64,000 nt of DNA from Singulisphaera sp. GP187 (GTDB lineage Bacteria > Planctomycetota > Planctomycetia > Gemmatales > Gemmataceae), in NCBI GenBank assembly GCA_945905925.1, contig CAMDQN010000002.1, positions 55,547 through 119,546 of the forward strand. The letters run 5' to 3'. This document shows, in pieces, positions 18,201-27,543 of the stretch. The notes beneath the pieces are model-generated. The model searched no databases. It saw only the letters and a program-made list of their open reading frames with translations, and was not told where the DNA came from. Each line of letters opens with the position of its first letter. Position 1 is the first letter of the stretch. The position numbers and the translations under genes are program-made.

Positions 18201-18714
18201 TGAGATAGACCTGACCCTTGCGCGCGAGCACGCCGGCCGCGAGTCCGTCCTGCGGGCGGTTGAACCCGCTGACGAACACCTCGCTCTTGTCCGCTTTGCC
18301 GGCGCCAGTGCTGTCCCACACGATCCGCACTTGATCGTCGTACTTCTCGAAGCCCTCGTACTTGTGGTTCTTGTACATCTTGAGCAGGTCGTCGATGGTT
18401 CGGTTCGCGAGGTCTTCGTCGAGCCACTTCATGTGTCCGCGGGTGTCCGGCACCCCCTTGTCAAATCGCGTCGTCTCCGCGACGTACGCGCGGCCCTTCT
18501 CGTCAAAGCAGAACGCGACCGGGTTAGCCATGAGCGGCGCCGCGGCCCACACATCGACCTTCAGGCTCTTCTCGGCGAACTGCACTTGCGCGATTGCTTC
18601 CGCGTCGCCCTTGTTCTTGGGTTGCGCGTTCGCGGCAGGTGGACCGTCGGGGGAGAACGCGAGGAATAGCGTGCCCGCTGCGAACAGTGGCAGCGCGAGA
18701 AGGTAGCGAGGCAT
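15241..18714 (-). CDS. PVC membrane-bound dehydrogenase, HEAT and cytochrome c
   Basis: An 1157-residue exported protein of the planctomycete/verrucomicrobial 'putative membrane-bound dehydrogenase' family. After a signal peptide ([15 protein letters not shown]) comes a beta-propeller of the sugar/sorbosone dehydrogenase type ([38 protein letters not shown]). A HEAT-repeat region covers about residues 500-970. The C-terminus carries one haem c motif, CQRCH, within an '[10 protein letters not shown]' cytochrome opening. It should act in the periplasm passing electrons from an unknown sugar-like substrate. It is divergent from the DUF1559 gene. Confidence 0.85.
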   Translation of the reverse strand: MPRYLLALPLFAAGTLFLAFSPDGPPAANAQPKNKGDAEAIAQVQFAEKSLKVDVWAAAPLMANPVAFCFDEKGRAYVAETTRFDKGVPDTRGHMKWLDEDLANRTIDDLLKMYKNHKYEGFEKYDDQVRIVWDSTGAGKADKSEVFVSGFNRPQDGLAAGVLARKGQVYLTCIPDLYVLKDTKGTNKADVKQSLFTGFGPTVQFLGHDLHGLRMGPDGKLYFSMGDRGFNVTTKEKRQLLYPNTGAVLRCDPDGSNLEVIHSGLRNPQEIAFDDHGNLFTYDNNCDSGDRARWVHIVEGGDSGWRGGFQYQTGYHTPAVPQGNRGAWNTEKLWMPHHEGQPAWILPPLANFGAGPAGITHYPGVGLNDKYKDHFFACDFTSNANSSVIWSLAVKPKGASFEITKPEPFVKGLVPTDCEFGPDGAFYWSDWIGGWAPQNRGRIFRVTDEAAMKNPQVAEAQKLIAEGATDQSVENLVKRLHFPHQLVRQEAQYELAGRIPGVSVSAFADILKDSKDRLARLHAVWGLGQVARKHREALPPLVTALADKDAEVKRAAAEQLGNVVHHSGRGLELAPGAGEIQDAIAKLMTDPDDRVKATAAVAFGKIGQRPLQIRPVGEMGYYMPLFDVLKANNDKDPYLRHAAVMGLVHVARNPLDLVNGWEATKEQAKDKYDVPAVRMGVVLALRKHKSGKVAEFLADSDPKIVAEAARATYDERITDAMPALAKLADKSGQPDAIAFRSLAANYFLGTPEGAARVATFAARQSEADYVRAFALKLLGDWAKPPRRDPITGLTLDINPRDAKLATDALIKSGAGIFSGSDVVRKEASQTVAKLNIKEFGPAMAALVKDAKSPVSTRVEALFAVEALKDSGTTELAKFALASDEPRLRAAGRTVTAHLDPAAVLKELPALLKDEKVSVPEKQGAFAILGGMKASEETDKLLAEWLDLAIDGQVPRTLVLDVLDAAEVRANTAKLKLFAQIKPKVDKYRAEQNKIAADPKGNKLAPYSEALEGGDAEKGRSLFLNSSAVYCQRCHKLDGQGGEVGPLMNGLALDKEKTRLYLLESIVLPNAKIAKGYETAVLTLTDDRIVTGIIKAEDKKQVKLITAEAKELTIAVEDIASRRTGPSAMPDDLHKKMSRRELRDLVEFLSGLKEPPKK

Positions 18715-18876
18715 GTGGAGATGCTCCGAGGCGGGAGAACAGGCAATGTACTGAGGCTACCGCAGATGAAGAGACACGGCAACCGCGGAGAGAATGCGGT
18801 TACGCCCGCTGCAACGGTTTGGTACACTTCAATGATTCTTACGCCGACCCCGGCAGTCTCTCCTCGGAGTTCATTT

Positions 18877-19809
18877 ATGCGTTCCGTTCGTTCTCGTTCC
18901 GCGTTCACACTCATTGAGTTATTGGTGGTGATCGCGATCATCGCGATCCTGATAGGGTTGCTACTACCGGCTGTTCAGAAGGTGCGCGAGGCCGCCGCGC
19001 GGATGCAGTGCAGCAGCAACCTCAAGCAAATCGGCCTCGGCTGCCAGACGTACCACGACACGGCCGGTTTCCTGCCGCCGAGCCGCATCGCGGATCACTA
19101 CGCGACGTGGGCGGTGCTGGTTCTCCCGTACATCGAGCAGGACAACGGCTTCAAGTTGTGGACGCTCACCAACCAGTATTACCAACAACCGCTCACGGCC
19201 CAGCAACTCCAGGTGAAAACGTTCTTCTGCCCCAGCCGGCGCGCTCTCGGCGCGCTGAGTACGGTCGGCGATAACCCGGATAACGGCTTTCCGGCGGCAC
19301 AGCACCATCCCGGCGCGCTGAGCGACTACGCCGGCGTCAGCGGCAGTCAGGGGAGTTACGCCGGCGCGAACCCGACCTGGTACGACGGACCGTTCGGGAA
19401 CGGGGCCATCATCGGGGCCGACGCCTGCACCAACTCAACGGCTGCCAGAATCGCTTCGTTCAGGGGACTGGTGCATCTGACGGCGGTCACCGACGGAACG
19501 AGCAACACGTTCCTGGTAGGTGAGAAGCAGGTGCCGCGAACCTCACTCGGAATCGGCGTCGGCGACGGGTCGATCTTCAACGGCGACCACGAGTGGAACT
19601 ACTGCCGGTGGGTGGGTCCGGGCAACGGGCTGTCCACCGGCCCAACGGACACGACCTCGTGGACCGTCCGCTTCGGCGGGAGCCACACGAGCATGGTGAT
19701 GTTCGTGTTCTGCGACGGCAGCGTGAAGGGCATCTCGACTTCGACCGACACGACCACACTCGGTAATCTGGCGACCCGCGCCGGGGGCGAGGTGGTCGCG
19801 TTCCCGTAA
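18877..19809 (+). CDS. DUF1559 prepilin-like protein
   Basis: A 310-residue member of the planctomycete-specific DUF1559 family. The N-terminus is a type IV prepilin signal: [20 protein letters not shown], with cleavage expected before F. This is followed by [12 protein letters not shown] and the [11 protein letters not shown] motif. The C-terminus has [10 protein letters not shown], the usual family end motif. These pseudopilins are found in dozens of copies per genome and are thought to work with type II-like secretion or surface structures. The ATG at 18877 has a GGAG site. It ends directly against the lipoprotein gene on the other strand. Confidence 0.92.
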   Translation: MRSVRSRSAFTLIELLVVIAIIAILIGLLLPAVQKVREAAARMQCSSNLKQIGLGCQTYHDTAGFLPPSRIADHYATWAVLVLPYIEQDNGFKLWTLTNQYYQQPLTAQQLQVKTFFCPSRRALGALSTVGDNPDNGFPAAQHHPGALSDYAGVSGSQGSYAGANPTWYDGPFGNGAIIGADACTNSTAARIASFRGLVHLTAVTDGTSNTFLVGEKQVPRTSLGIGVGDGSIFNGDHEWNYCRWVGPGNGLSTGPTDTTSWTVRFGGSHTSMVMFVFCDGSVKGISTSTDTTTLGNLATRAGGEVVAFP

Positions 19810-20232
19810 TCACTTCCGCTCGACCGTGATGGGGTAGTCGTTCGCGGCTCCAGGCTTGACCTCGAAGGTTAGCCCGGAGTTGCCGTACTCGGCGTAGCGA
19901 ACAGGCACCGGGGCCGGTTGCGGTCCCGGTGACGAGGACGCCGACGCCGAAACGACGATCACCTTGTGCGACCCCGCCAGCGCACCGTCTTTTTCTTTTC
20001 CGTCGAGCACCGTCTTGAGTTGGTACGCGCCAGCCTCGTTCACCACCCCTCGCGCGTTCACGGTCTTGCCGTCGTGCTGAATCGCGAACTCAACTGTGGC
20101 CCCGGCGGCCGGCTTCCCATCCCGAAACTTGACGCTTCCACTGACCGGATACAGTGGCGGTTCCGTCGGGCCACACCCGGACAGCCACGCGCACACGACA
20201 AACGCCACCACCACAACCGCGACACGACACAT
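19810..20232 (-). CDS. small lipoprotein with Ig-like/CarboxypepD domain
   Basis: A 140-residue lipoprotein with the lipobox LSGC near residue 20. The mature part is a single beta-sandwich of the carboxypeptidase-regulatory type: PVSGSVKFRDGKPAAGATVEF and GVVNEAGAYQLKTV. Such lipoproteins are commonly coupled to DUF1559 genes in planctomycetes, usually on the same strand; here the pair is convergent with adjoining stop codons. The ATG at 20232 follows AGAGGA, whereas the frame extending to 20265 has no ribosome site. Probably a surface-anchored partner of the pseudopilin; inferred from context. Confidence 0.78.
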   Translation of the reverse strand: MCRVAVVVVAFVVCAWLSGCGPTEPPLYPVSGSVKFRDGKPAAGATVEFAIQHDGKTVNARGVVNEAGAYQLKTVLDGKEKDGALAGSHKVIVVSASASSSPGPQPAPVPVRYAEYGNSGLTFEVKPGAANDYPITVERK

Positions 20233-20374
20233 ACGAAATCCTCTGGGATGAAGCACAACGATCAACAGATTATGCTTTCCCCAACACCAAATCTACCACC
20301 CAGCACAGGTTAGCTGCGCGATTGCCTGCGGCGCGGCTAACAACTCGTTGCGCCTTCGCAGTGGCGATATTCTC

Positions 20375-22171
20375 TCAGAACTTCGCAATCATGCTCTTCG
20401 CGCTATCCAGCAGCGAAGCGTCGTCGTTGTCGTCGAGGGCCACGAAGCGATCGCGGATGCGCCGGAACGCCAGTTTCAGGAAGTACTTGCCGGCCACCGC
20501 GTCCGCATACGGATCAGCGTTCAACTTGCCGTTCGCGCCCTTGCCCGCGATGAGGTGATCGAGACGCGCCAGCACACACGCGCTCACGTAGATGTCGATC
20601 GCGATGTCCGCGATGCGCTCGTGAACCAGTTCCGCTTGGGCGAAGGTTTCTTCGTTCTTCAGCGACATGAACACGTGAGGCAGTTTCAGCCCGAACTCGC
20701 GGACCAGGCGCGCCAGCGTGTAGCCGTCGTCCTGCAGTTCGGGCGATTGCACCGGCACCGTCGGCGCGCTCGTCGTCAGCCACGGAGCCGCGAGTTGGCC
20801 CACCACGCCGAGCGATTGCCCGATCTTCCGCAGACTCCACTTGCCGCCCATCATGTCGTCTTGAAGACCCTTTAAGTACATCCCCGGTCCGCGACAGCCG
20901 ACCACCGCGATGAACGCTTTCAACACGTCGTTCGCGCCTTCGCCGATCGTGTTGATGCGCGCGTCGCGCATCCAGCGTTCGATAGGTTGGTCGCAGAAAT
21001 AGCCCTTCCCGCCGTACACCTGAAGCGTGTCGTTCACAATCGTCCAAAGGTGTTCCGTCGAGAACACCTTCAAGATGGCCGTTTCGAGCATGTAGTCGGG
21101 CGCCCCCTTGTCGATGAACGCGGCGCACTCCGCGGTCGCGGCCTCCATCGCGAAACAGTGCGCTGCCGCAAACGCGATCTTCTTCTGAACGAGGTGGAAC
21201 TCCGCGAGCGGTTGCTGGAACTGCACGCGGCGTTTCGCGTGTTCGGTCATCGCCTTGATGCACGCTTTCGCGTGGCCGGTGCAGGTCGCGCCGAACGTCA
21301 CGCGCCCGTAGTTCAGCACGGTGAGCGCCGCTTGCAGTCCGCGCCCGAGTTGACCGAGGACGTTCTCCTTCGGAACGCGCATGTTGGTGAACCGCATCTT
21401 GCCGGTCGCGGTGCCGCGAATGCCGCACTTCTCCGCACGCGCTTCTACCACCTCGAAACCGGGCATGTCCGGCGTCACGAGAAACGCGGTGATCTTGCCC
21501 TTCGGGTTCGCTTTGTCAGGCGTGCGGGCCATCACCGTGAGGATGTGCGCGATGCCGCCGTTCGTGATGTAGTGCTTCGTGCCGTTGAGGATGTACGCGG
21601 TGCCGTCTTCGGTGGGGGTCGCGGTCATCTGCACGTTGCCCGCGTCCGACCCGGCTTCCGGCTCAGTCAGCGCGAAGGCGCACAGTTTCGAGCCGTCGTA
21701 GAGGCCCGGCAGCCACTTCGCCTGTTGCTCCTTCGATCCAAACAGGCATAGCGCGCGGACGCCGATGCTGTGGTGCGCGTTCACGAACACCGCAACGCTC
21801 GCGTCGTGCCCGCCGAGGATCTCCATCGTCTTGAGATACTGCTGCTGCCCGAAGCCGAGGCCGCCGTACTCCGTGGGGATCGTGAGTTTGTACAGGCCAA
21901 TATCCGCGAGTCCCTGGATCACGCTATCCGGGATGCGGGCTTCGCGGTCGATCTCCATGTGGTCGATGTGCGCATCGGCATAAGCGCGGACCTTGGCCGC
22001 CATCTCGTCGGCGGCGGTCTGCTTGTCGGCCGCGAGCGTCGGATAGGGATAGAGCAGGTCACCCTTGAACTTGCCGAAGAACAGCGCCTTCGCGAAGCCA
22101 ACATCCGGGCCGGCGATCAGTTCTTCGACTTCTTTGCGTTGCTCGTTGATCTGCTGCGCGGTCAGAGCCAT
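20375..22171 (-). CDS. large acyl-CoA dehydrogenase (VLCAD-like)
   Basis: A 598-residue FAD enzyme catalysing the first step of fatty acid beta-oxidation. The length and C-terminal extension match the very-long-chain/ACAD9-like class, not the 380-residue short-chain type. Motifs: FALTEPEAGSDAGN, the FAD and substrate loop, GTKHYITNGGIA, and INTIGEGANDVLKAF, where the glutamate aligns with the catalytic base. CGIRGTATGKMRF marks the middle domain. The ATG at 22171 is chosen since the upstream extension is arginine- and serine-rich non-coding sequence. No electron-transfer flavoprotein genes are adjacent. Confidence 0.88.
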   Translation of the reverse strand: MALTAQQINEQRKEVEELIAGPDVGFAKALFFGKFKGDLLYPYPTLAADKQTAADEMAAKVRAYADAHIDHMEIDREARIPDSVIQGLADIGLYKLTIPTEYGGLGFGQQQYLKTMEILGGHDASVAVFVNAHHSIGVRALCLFGSKEQQAKWLPGLYDGSKLCAFALTEPEAGSDAGNVQMTATPTEDGTAYILNGTKHYITNGGIAHILTVMARTPDKANPKGKITAFLVTPDMPGFEVVEARAEKCGIRGTATGKMRFTNMRVPKENVLGQLGRGLQAALTVLNYGRVTFGATCTGHAKACIKAMTEHAKRRVQFQQPLAEFHLVQKKIAFAAAHCFAMEAATAECAAFIDKGAPDYMLETAILKVFSTEHLWTIVNDTLQVYGGKGYFCDQPIERWMRDARINTIGEGANDVLKAFIAVVGCRGPGMYLKGLQDDMMGGKWSLRKIGQSLGVVGQLAAPWLTTSAPTVPVQSPELQDDGYTLARLVREFGLKLPHVFMSLKNEETFAQAELVHERIADIAIDIYVSACVLARLDHLIAGKGANGKLNADPYADAVAGKYFLKLAFRRIRDRFVALDDNDDASLLDSAKSMIAKF

Positions 22172-22328
22172 GGGGAACCCCTTGTTCCGGCGTTGAGATG
22201 AGGGTAACGCAGTCGTGCCGCGATGGCTTATTCTATCCAGATTAGCCAGCCCGGCGCACAAGCTGGCGTGCCCGAAAGTATTCAACTCGTAGAATCTCCG
22301 GTGCGGTCGCCCTCTCCGGAGTCACAGC

Positions 22329-22964
22329 TTGAGCAAGACCACCCGCACTCCTGCAGATCACGACGACGGCCTAGCCCCGCGCTCGCGCGACCTGGCACCG
22401 CTACCGGTCGATCACGAGCGGTTGCGCCGCGCGGTACGCGAAATCCTCGCGGCCGTGGGCGAAGACCCGGACCGCGAAGGACTATTGGAGACCCCGGACC
22501 GCATTGCCCGCATGTACGCGGAGATCTTCGCCGGGCTTCACACCGACCCAGCCGTACACCTCCAAAAGACGTTCACGCAAAAGCACGACGAAATGGTGCT
22601 CGTAAAGGACATCGAGTTCAGTTCGTGCTGCGAACACCACTTGCTGCCGTTCTTCGGAAAGGCTCACATCGCGTACCTGCCGAACGGCCAGATCGTCGGC
22701 CTCTCGAAGCTGGCTCGCGTGGTCGATGCGGTCGCGCGTCGTCCGCAGGTCCAGGAGCGTATGACGGAGGAAATCGCTGACCTCATCATCACCCACCTGA
22801 AGGCCCGCGGCGTGGGCGTGGTGATCGAGGCGAGCCACTCGTGCATGACGATTCGCGGGGTGCGCAAGCCCGGCGCGATGACCATCACCAGTTCGATGCG
22901 AGGGGGCTTCCTCGACAACCCGGCCACGCGAAACGAGATGATGGCGCTGGTATTCGGGAAGTAG
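22329..22964 (+). CDS. folE: GTP cyclohydrolase I
   Basis: A 211-residue FolE that converts GTP to dihydroneopterin triphosphate, the first step of folate synthesis. Zinc ligands appear in [13 protein letters not shown] and in [10 protein letters not shown]; the catalytic region [10 protein letters not shown] is intact. Length fits the family with a slightly longer N-terminus. The start is a TTG at 22329 with a well-placed GGAG site seven bases upstream; there is no ATG in the right region. The stop codon is directly followed by a palindromic element that leads into the next gene. Confidence 0.95.
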   Translation: MSKTTRTPADHDDGLAPRSRDLAPLPVDHERLRRAVREILAAVGEDPDREGLLETPDRIARMYAEIFAGLHTDPAVHLQKTFTQKHDEMVLVKDIEFSSCCEHHLLPFFGKAHIAYLPNGQIVGLSKLARVVDAVARRPQVQERMTEEIADLIITHLKARGVGVVIEASHSCMTIRGVRKPGAMTITSSMRGGFLDNPATRNEMMALVFGK

Positions 22965-23056
22965 TGCTTGGTGTTTGGTATTTAGTGTTTGGGTGGCGCG
23001 ACACGAGCGCGTTGAGGTTGTCTTGAACAAAACACACAACACGAAACACCAAACGC
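22965..23056. repeat. inverted repeat, TTGGTGTTTGG class
   Basis: Left part 22965-22991 (CTTGGTGTTTGGTATTTAGT) pairs imperfectly with right part 23028-23056 (ACACGAAACACCAAACG). It fills the whole gap between the folE stop and the GTG start of the oxidoreductase, which therefore lacks a visible ribosome site. Confidence 0.65.
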
Positions 23057-23057
23057 T

Positions 23058-26000
23058 GTGTTAGACGAAAAGCAAATCACCGACGACCTCCGCGGCCCGT
23101 TCCGTGGACGGCTCCACTTCGACCGGCTCACGCGCGGCCTCTACGCCACCGACGCCAGCCCGTTCCAGATCGAACCGCACGCGGTAGCGGTCCCCGAAGA
23201 CGCGGAGAGTGTCGCAGTTCTCGTGCGCTACTGCCACGACCACGCGATTCCCATCATCGCGCGCGGCGCGGGAACCGGCCTCGCGGGCGAATCGCTCGGC
23301 CCCGGCGTCATCCTCGATCTGAGCGTTCACTTCAGGAAGGTGGTTGCAATCGGGTCGGACACGGTGACCGTGCAGCCGGGCGTGGTGCTCAACCAACTCA
23401 ACGCGGAACTCGCGAAGACCGGGCGCCGGTTCGCACCCAATCCCGCCAGCGCCGCGACCTGCACCATCGGCGGGATGATCGCGACCAACGCAAGCGGCGG
23501 CAACGCGTTCCACCACGGCTACACGCGCGACTACGTCGCGGGGCTGGAGGTGGTGTGGGATTGCGGCGAGGTTGGCTGGGTTGGAGAGAAGAACCTCTCC
23601 CCCCAACCCCCTCCCCTAAGAAGGGAGGGGGAGTCAAGCGCCACGAGTCTGGATGCGTCTGCGGCGCGCGAGGGGGTTACTCCCGCTCCCTTCTTGGGGG
23701 AGGGGGTTGGGGGAAGAGGTTCTTCTCGCACCCAAACCATCGCCCAACAAGTCACGGAACTCCTGACCAAGAACGCGGAGCGCATCGCGATCACGCGGAC
23801 GCGCACACCGTTCGACCGGTGCGCGTACCAGCTTCACGGCGTGTTGCGCGCGAACGACGTCGACCTCGCGAAGTTACTGGTCGGCAGTGAGGGCACGCTC
23901 GCGGTCGTCACGGAAGCGACGCTGCGCACGGTCCCGGTTGCGGGCGGAACGTGCCTCACGTTACTCGGCTTCCCCACGCTCGACGACGCCACTCGTGCGG
24001 GCCTGGCGCTGCGGCGATACGGTCCCGTCGCTTGCGACCTGCTCGACCGCCGGCTGCTCTCACTCACCCGCGGCGCGGGCATCCCGGATGTGGGCGCGGC
24101 GTTGTTAGTCGTGTTCGAGGGCGACACCGAACGCGAAGCGACCGAGCGCGCGTGGGGCGCGGTCGAATCGCTCCAGCGCACACACGTTCTGCGCGCGCTG
24201 GCGGAACCGACGTGCGCGCCCGAAGGCATCGCGAACATCCGCGCCATCCGCGACGCGGCCGTGTCTGGCCTCTACGCGCAGAGCGGGGCGCGCCCGGTCG
24301 CGTTCGTCGAAGACGTGGGCGTCCCTGCCGATTCGCTCCCGGAGTTCCTCACCAAAGTTCAAGACATCTTGAAGAAGTTCGAGACGAGCGGCACGTTCCT
24401 GGTTCACGCGCTCACGGGCCAAGTTCACACGCGACCGTTGCTCGATCTGAACGAACCCACCGACCGTGCGAAACTGTGGCCGCTCGCGGAGGCAGTGCAT
24501 TCACTGGCACTGGCTTTAGGCGGCACGGTCAGCACGCAACATGGAACCGGTATCGCACGGACACCGTGGGTCGAACGACAGTACGGTCCGCTCGTACCGG
24601 TGTTCCGCGAACTCAAGCGAGTCTTCGACCCGAAGGGCATGCTGAATCCCGGCAAGATCGTCGGCCCCGACCCAAGCCGCGAAGCGTGGCCCCTGCGACC
24701 ACAGGTCAGAGAACAAAAGTCAGAGAACAAAGAACCAGAAAGTCTCGTTAGCCGCAAGCCGGAGGCGAGCGCGCCCACCGGCACTCCCCTCCTCGTCTGG
24801 AGTGCCTCTTCCCCAGCGCAAGAGGTCGCAAGGTGCAACGGGTGCGGCAACTGTCGGACGCGCAACGTCCCGGATCGCATGTGTCCGAGCTTCCGCGCCA
24901 GCGGAAACGAACACGCCACGCCACGCGCGATGGCGAACATGCTCCGCGTTCTCACCGACCCGACAGCCGCGACTCCAGAAGAGGTGCGCGCAGTCGCGGA
25001 GTTGTGCGTAAACTGCAAGATGTGCCGCGACGATTGCGACGCGAAGGTGAACATTCCGAAACTGATGCTCGAAGCGAAGGCCAGACACCACGCGGAACAC
25101 GGCCTCGAGCGCGGCGACTGGATCCTCGCCCACGCCGAAGGTCTTGCCGGCATCGGCAGCAACTTCGCGCCGATGACGAACTCGCTGCTCAGGCGCCGCT
25201 CCGTGCGCTGGCTGATGGAGAAGATGTTCGGCCTCTCGCGCCAGCGCCGACTACCCACGTTCACAGTTCGTACGTTCTTCCGCCGCGCCCGGGGCGCGGG
25301 TCTCAGTCGCAAGTCGCAAGTCTTCAAGTCAACAAGTCAAATACAGTCGGACTTGGAACTTGGTGACTTGCGACTTGCGACTTCTAAAGTAGCGATCTTC
25401 GCAGACGTGTTCGCGGCGTACAACGACCCGCTCGTCGGGATGGCCGCGGTCGCGGTATTGCAGCACCACGGCATCGAGGTCTACGTCCCGCCGCGACAGG
25501 TCGGCAGCGGAAGCGCGCCGCTCGCGAAAGGCGATCTGGATTCCGCGCGCGACGCCGCGCGCCGCAACGTGCGCGTGTTCGCGGACCTCACCCGCGAGGG
25601 CTACCGCATCGTGTGCCTGGAACCGACTTCCGCACTCATGTTGAAGCAAGACTACCTCGACATCCTCGACGACCCGGACGCAGTAGCGGTCGCGGCGCAC
25701 ACGGTCGAACTCACGACATACCTCGGCGAGTTGCACGCAGCCGGGAAACTCCGCACGAACTTCCGCAATCTCGACGTGACGCTCGGGCACCACATCCCCT
25801 GTCACCTGAAGGCGCTCCGCGGGCCGACAAACTCACCGTCGTTGCTCAGCCTCATTCCAGGCGTGCGCGTACATACAATTGACGCGGGCTGCTCCGGGAT
25901 GGCGGGCACCTGGGGGCTAAAGGCCGACAACTTCGAGACATCGCTCGCGGCCGGCGCCGGGATGCTCGCGGAACTCAATCGCCCACGCGTGTTGTTCGGT

Positions 26001-26153
26001 TCGACCGAGTGCAGCGCGTGCCGAATGCAAATGGAACAGGGTAGCGGCAAGCGCACGCTTCACCCGGTGCAGTACCTCGCCTACGCTTACGGCCTGCTTC
26101 CCGAACTCGAACCGCGATTCCACCGCCCGCTCGGCGAGTTGGTGAGTGACTGA
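23058..26153 (+). CDS. FAD-linked oxidase / Fe-S oxidoreductase fusion
   Basis: A 1031-residue fusion of a GlcD-like FAD oxidase with a GlpC-like Fe-S protein, typical of D-lactate or glycolate dehydrogenases. Residues 40-170 and 240-330 form the FAD-binding domain (IIARGAGTGLAGESLGPGVI, GMIATNASGGNAFHHG), then a FAD-oxidase C domain (HALTGQVHTRPLLDL, STQHGTGI). Two 4Fe-4S motifs follow (CNGCGNC..., CVNCKMCRDDC), then two CCG-type regions (HHIPCHLKALRG, STECSACRMQ). Three foreign in-frame palindromic elements lie at about residues 176-224, 551-572 and 750-775, all between domains or in loops. The GTG start directly follows another palindrome. Confidence 0.88.
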   Translation: MLDEKQITDDLRGPFRGRLHFDRLTRGLYATDASPFQIEPHAVAVPEDAESVAVLVRYCHDHAIPIIARGAGTGLAGESLGPGVILDLSVHFRKVVAIGSDTVTVQPGVVLNQLNAELAKTGRRFAPNPASAATCTIGGMIATNASGGNAFHHGYTRDYVAGLEVVWDCGEVGWVGEKNLSPQPPPLRREGESSATSLDASAAREGVTPAPFLGEGVGGRGSSRTQTIAQQVTELLTKNAERIAITRTRTPFDRCAYQLHGVLRANDVDLAKLLVGSEGTLAVVTEATLRTVPVAGGTCLTLLGFPTLDDATRAGLALRRYGPVACDLLDRRLLSLTRGAGIPDVGAALLVVFEGDTEREATERAWGAVESLQRTHVLRALAEPTCAPEGIANIRAIRDAAVSGLYAQSGARPVAFVEDVGVPADSLPEFLTKVQDILKKFETSGTFLVHALTGQVHTRPLLDLNEPTDRAKLWPLAEAVHSLALALGGTVSTQHGTGIARTPWVERQYGPLVPVFRELKRVFDPKGMLNPGKIVGPDPSREAWPLRPQVREQKSENKEPESLVSRKPEASAPTGTPLLVWSASSPAQEVARCNGCGNCRTRNVPDRMCPSFRASGNEHATPRAMANMLRVLTDPTAATPEEVRAVAELCVNCKMCRDDCDAKVNIPKLMLEAKARHHAEHGLERGDWILAHAEGLAGIGSNFAPMTNSLLRRRSVRWLMEKMFGLSRQRRLPTFTVRTFFRRARGAGLSRKSQVFKSTSQIQSDLELGDLRLATSKVAIFADVFAAYNDPLVGMAAVAVLQHHGIEVYVPPRQVGSGSAPLAKGDLDSARDAARRNVRVFADLTREGYRIVCLEPTSALMLKQDYLDILDDPDAVAVAAHTVELTTYLGELHAAGKLRTNFRNLDVTLGHHIPCHLKALRGPTNSPSLLSLIPGVRVHTIDAGCSGMAGTWGLKADNFETSLAAGAGMLAELNRPRVLFGSTECSACRMQMEQGSGKRTLHPVQYLAYAYGLLPELEPRFHRPLGELVSD
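23586..23727. repeat. in-frame palindrome 1 in oxidoreductase
   Basis: Arms 23586-23626 and 23687-23727 match at 39 of 41 positions. The core CCCCAACCCCCTCCCC recurs at 61153-61197 and 63716-63838. Both arms and the loop are open in the coding frame and add about 50 low-complexity residues between the two halves of the FAD domain. Confidence 0.9.
24710..24771. repeat. in-frame element 2 in oxidoreductase
   Basis: A tandem copy of GTCAGAGAACAAA is followed by CCGCAAGCCGGAGGCGAGCG, the unit also seen at 8878-8898 and 40098-40117. It encodes a Glu/Lys/Ser-rich linker between the FAD-oxidase C domain and the first Fe-S motif. Confidence 0.75.
25306..25381. repeat. in-frame palindrome 3 in oxidoreductase
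   Basis: Outer arms GTCGCAAGTCGCAAGTC (25306-25322) and its exact complement (25365-25381), with imperfect pairing continuing inward (CAAGTC/GACTTG). It is read in frame, adding about 25 residues between the Fe-S region and the CCG domains. Confidence 0.9.
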
Positions 26154-26154
26154 C

Positions 26155-26400
26155 ATGACCATCACCGTGAAGCTATTCGCCGCGATGCGCGACCTCGCCG
26201 GTTCCGACACCGAGACCGTCGAACTCGCCGACGGCACGACCGTCGCGGACCTGCGCCGCGAGTTGGGCAAGTTACTTCCGCTCGCGCGCACCTTGCTGTC
26301 GCGGTCCACAATCGCGGTAAACCACGATTCCGCGGACAACGACAAGCCGCTTCAAGCAACCGACGAAGTTGCGGTGATTCCACCCGTTAGCGGCGGCTGA
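26155..26400 (+). CDS. moaD: molybdopterin synthase small subunit MoaD
   Basis: An 81-residue ubiquitin-like sulphur carrier: KLFAAMRDLAGSDTETVEL, DGTTVADLRREL, and the C-terminal PPVSGG whose terminal di-glycine becomes thiocarboxylated to donate sulphur to precursor Z. Complete and of normal length. The ATG at 26155 is just after the oxidoreductase stop; an in-frame GTG at 26146 overlaps it and is less likely. Forms a cluster with moaE, a phosphatase and moaA. Confidence 0.92.
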   Translation: MTITVKLFAAMRDLAGSDTETVELADGTTVADLRRELGKLLPLARTLLSRSTIAVNHDSADNDKPLQATDEVAVIPPVSGG

Positions 26401-26416
26401 AAGCTATACTGACAGC

Positions 26417-26845
26417 ATGTTCCGGCTCACGCGCGACGCCATCGACTACCACGCACTTACCGAAATCGCGCGGTCGCCACACTGCGGAGCGGTCGTGTTG
26501 TTCCTCGGCACCGTTCGTGACTTGACCGGCGAACACGTAACCGTCTTTCTGGAGTACGAAGCCTACACACCGATGGCGGAGAAGAAACTCGAGGAGATCG
26601 AAGCCGAAACGCGACGGCGCTGGCCGGTCAGCGAAATCGCGATGGTTCACCGCATCGGCCGCCTCGAAGTGGGTGAAGTGAGCGTTGCGGTCGCCGTGAG
26701 TTGCCCGCACCGAGCCGAGGCGTTCGAGGCGTGCCGTTACGTTATTGACACGCTGAAAGAATTAGTTCCAATTTGGAAGAAAGAGAACGCACCGGACGGA
26801 ACCGGAAAGTGGATCCATCAATCTGCCAAACCCGGAGCAACATGA
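26417..26845 (+). CDS. moaE: molybdopterin synthase large subunit MoaE
   Basis: A 142-residue MoaE, the catalytic subunit that takes sulphur from MoaD. Motifs: HCGAVVLFLGTVRDLT, LEYEAYTPMAEKKL, VHRIGRLEVGE and the active-site lysine region KELVPIWKKE. The C-terminus extends slightly past KWIHQ. It starts 16 bases after moaD and its stop overlaps the ATG of the next gene (ATGA), so translation is probably coupled. Confidence 0.93.
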   Translation: MFRLTRDAIDYHALTEIARSPHCGAVVLFLGTVRDLTGEHVTVFLEYEAYTPMAEKKLEEIEAETRRRWPVSEIAMVHRIGRLEVGEVSVAVAVSCPHRAEAFEACRYVIDTLKELVPIWKKENAPDGTGKWIHQSAKPGAT

Positions 26846-27414
26846 GCGTCCTACCAACTGTGTATCTCGCGCGCCACGGTGAAACCGAGTGGTCAAAGTC
26901 CGGTCAGCACACCGGCCGAACGGACCTCCCGCTCACGCGTCCGGGCGAAGAATCGGCCCGACAGCTCGGCAAGCGGCTCGCCGGGATAACCTTCGAGCAC
27001 CTGTTCACCAGCCCGCTGTCGCGCGCCCGGCGCACTGCGGAACTCGCTGGGTTCACGCCCGTCGTAAACCCCGATTTGCTCGAATGGAATTATGGGGACT
27101 TTGAAGGGCTCAAGAGCGCCGAGATCGCCGCGAAGAAGCCGGACTGGAATCTCTTTCGAGACGGGGCTCCCGGCGGTGAAACACCGGAAGAGGTCGCAGC
27201 GCGAGTGGACCGACTCGTGACGAAGTTGAAGGGGCTAAACGGCAACGTGATCTGCTTCGCGCACGGACACATCCTGCGCGTGATCGCGGCCCGGTGGATT
27301 GGACACCCGGTCATGCTCGCCGACTCGATGCTGCTCGACACCGCCACGCTCAGCGTCCTGAGTTTCAACCACCACCACCTCACCGAACCCGCCATCAAGG
27401 TTTGGAACTCTTAA
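26842..27414 (+). CDS. histidine phosphatase (phosphoglycerate mutase family)
   Basis: A 190-residue branch 1 histidine phosphatase. The catalytic motif is ARHGETEWS near the N-terminus, followed by the conserved LFTSPLSRARRTAELAG, the glutamate in LLEWNYGDFEG, and the second catalytic histidine in ICFAHGHILRV. All key residues are present. Its start overlaps the moaE stop. Co-transcription with moaE suggests either housekeeping dephosphorylation or a role near molybdopterin; context alone does not decide. The stop is followed within two bases by a palindromic element. Confidence 0.88.
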   Translation: MSVLPTVYLARHGETEWSKSGQHTGRTDLPLTRPGEESARQLGKRLAGITFEHLFTSPLSRARRTAELAGFTPVVNPDLLEWNYGDFEGLKSAEIAAKKPDWNLFRDGAPGGETPEEVAARVDRLVTKLKGLNGNVICFAHGHILRVIAARWIGHPVMLADSMLLDTATLSVLSFNHHHLTEPAIKVWNS

Positions 27415-27415
27415 C

Positions 27416-27543
27416 AGCAGGCAGTGGACAGTGGACAGTGGACAGATAAGAACAGGCCGCCGGCCGCTCAATCTGCTTGGCCCGAACAGCGGCGCGCCGG
27501 TTACTTCTTCACTGCCCACTCCCCACTCCCCACTGCTCACTGA
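27416..27543. repeat. palindromic element at moaA start
   Basis: Left side has three copies of CAGTGGA in tandem; the right side has CACTGCCCACTCCCCACTCC and more, roughly its complement. The moaA reading frame begins inside it. Confidence 0.7.
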
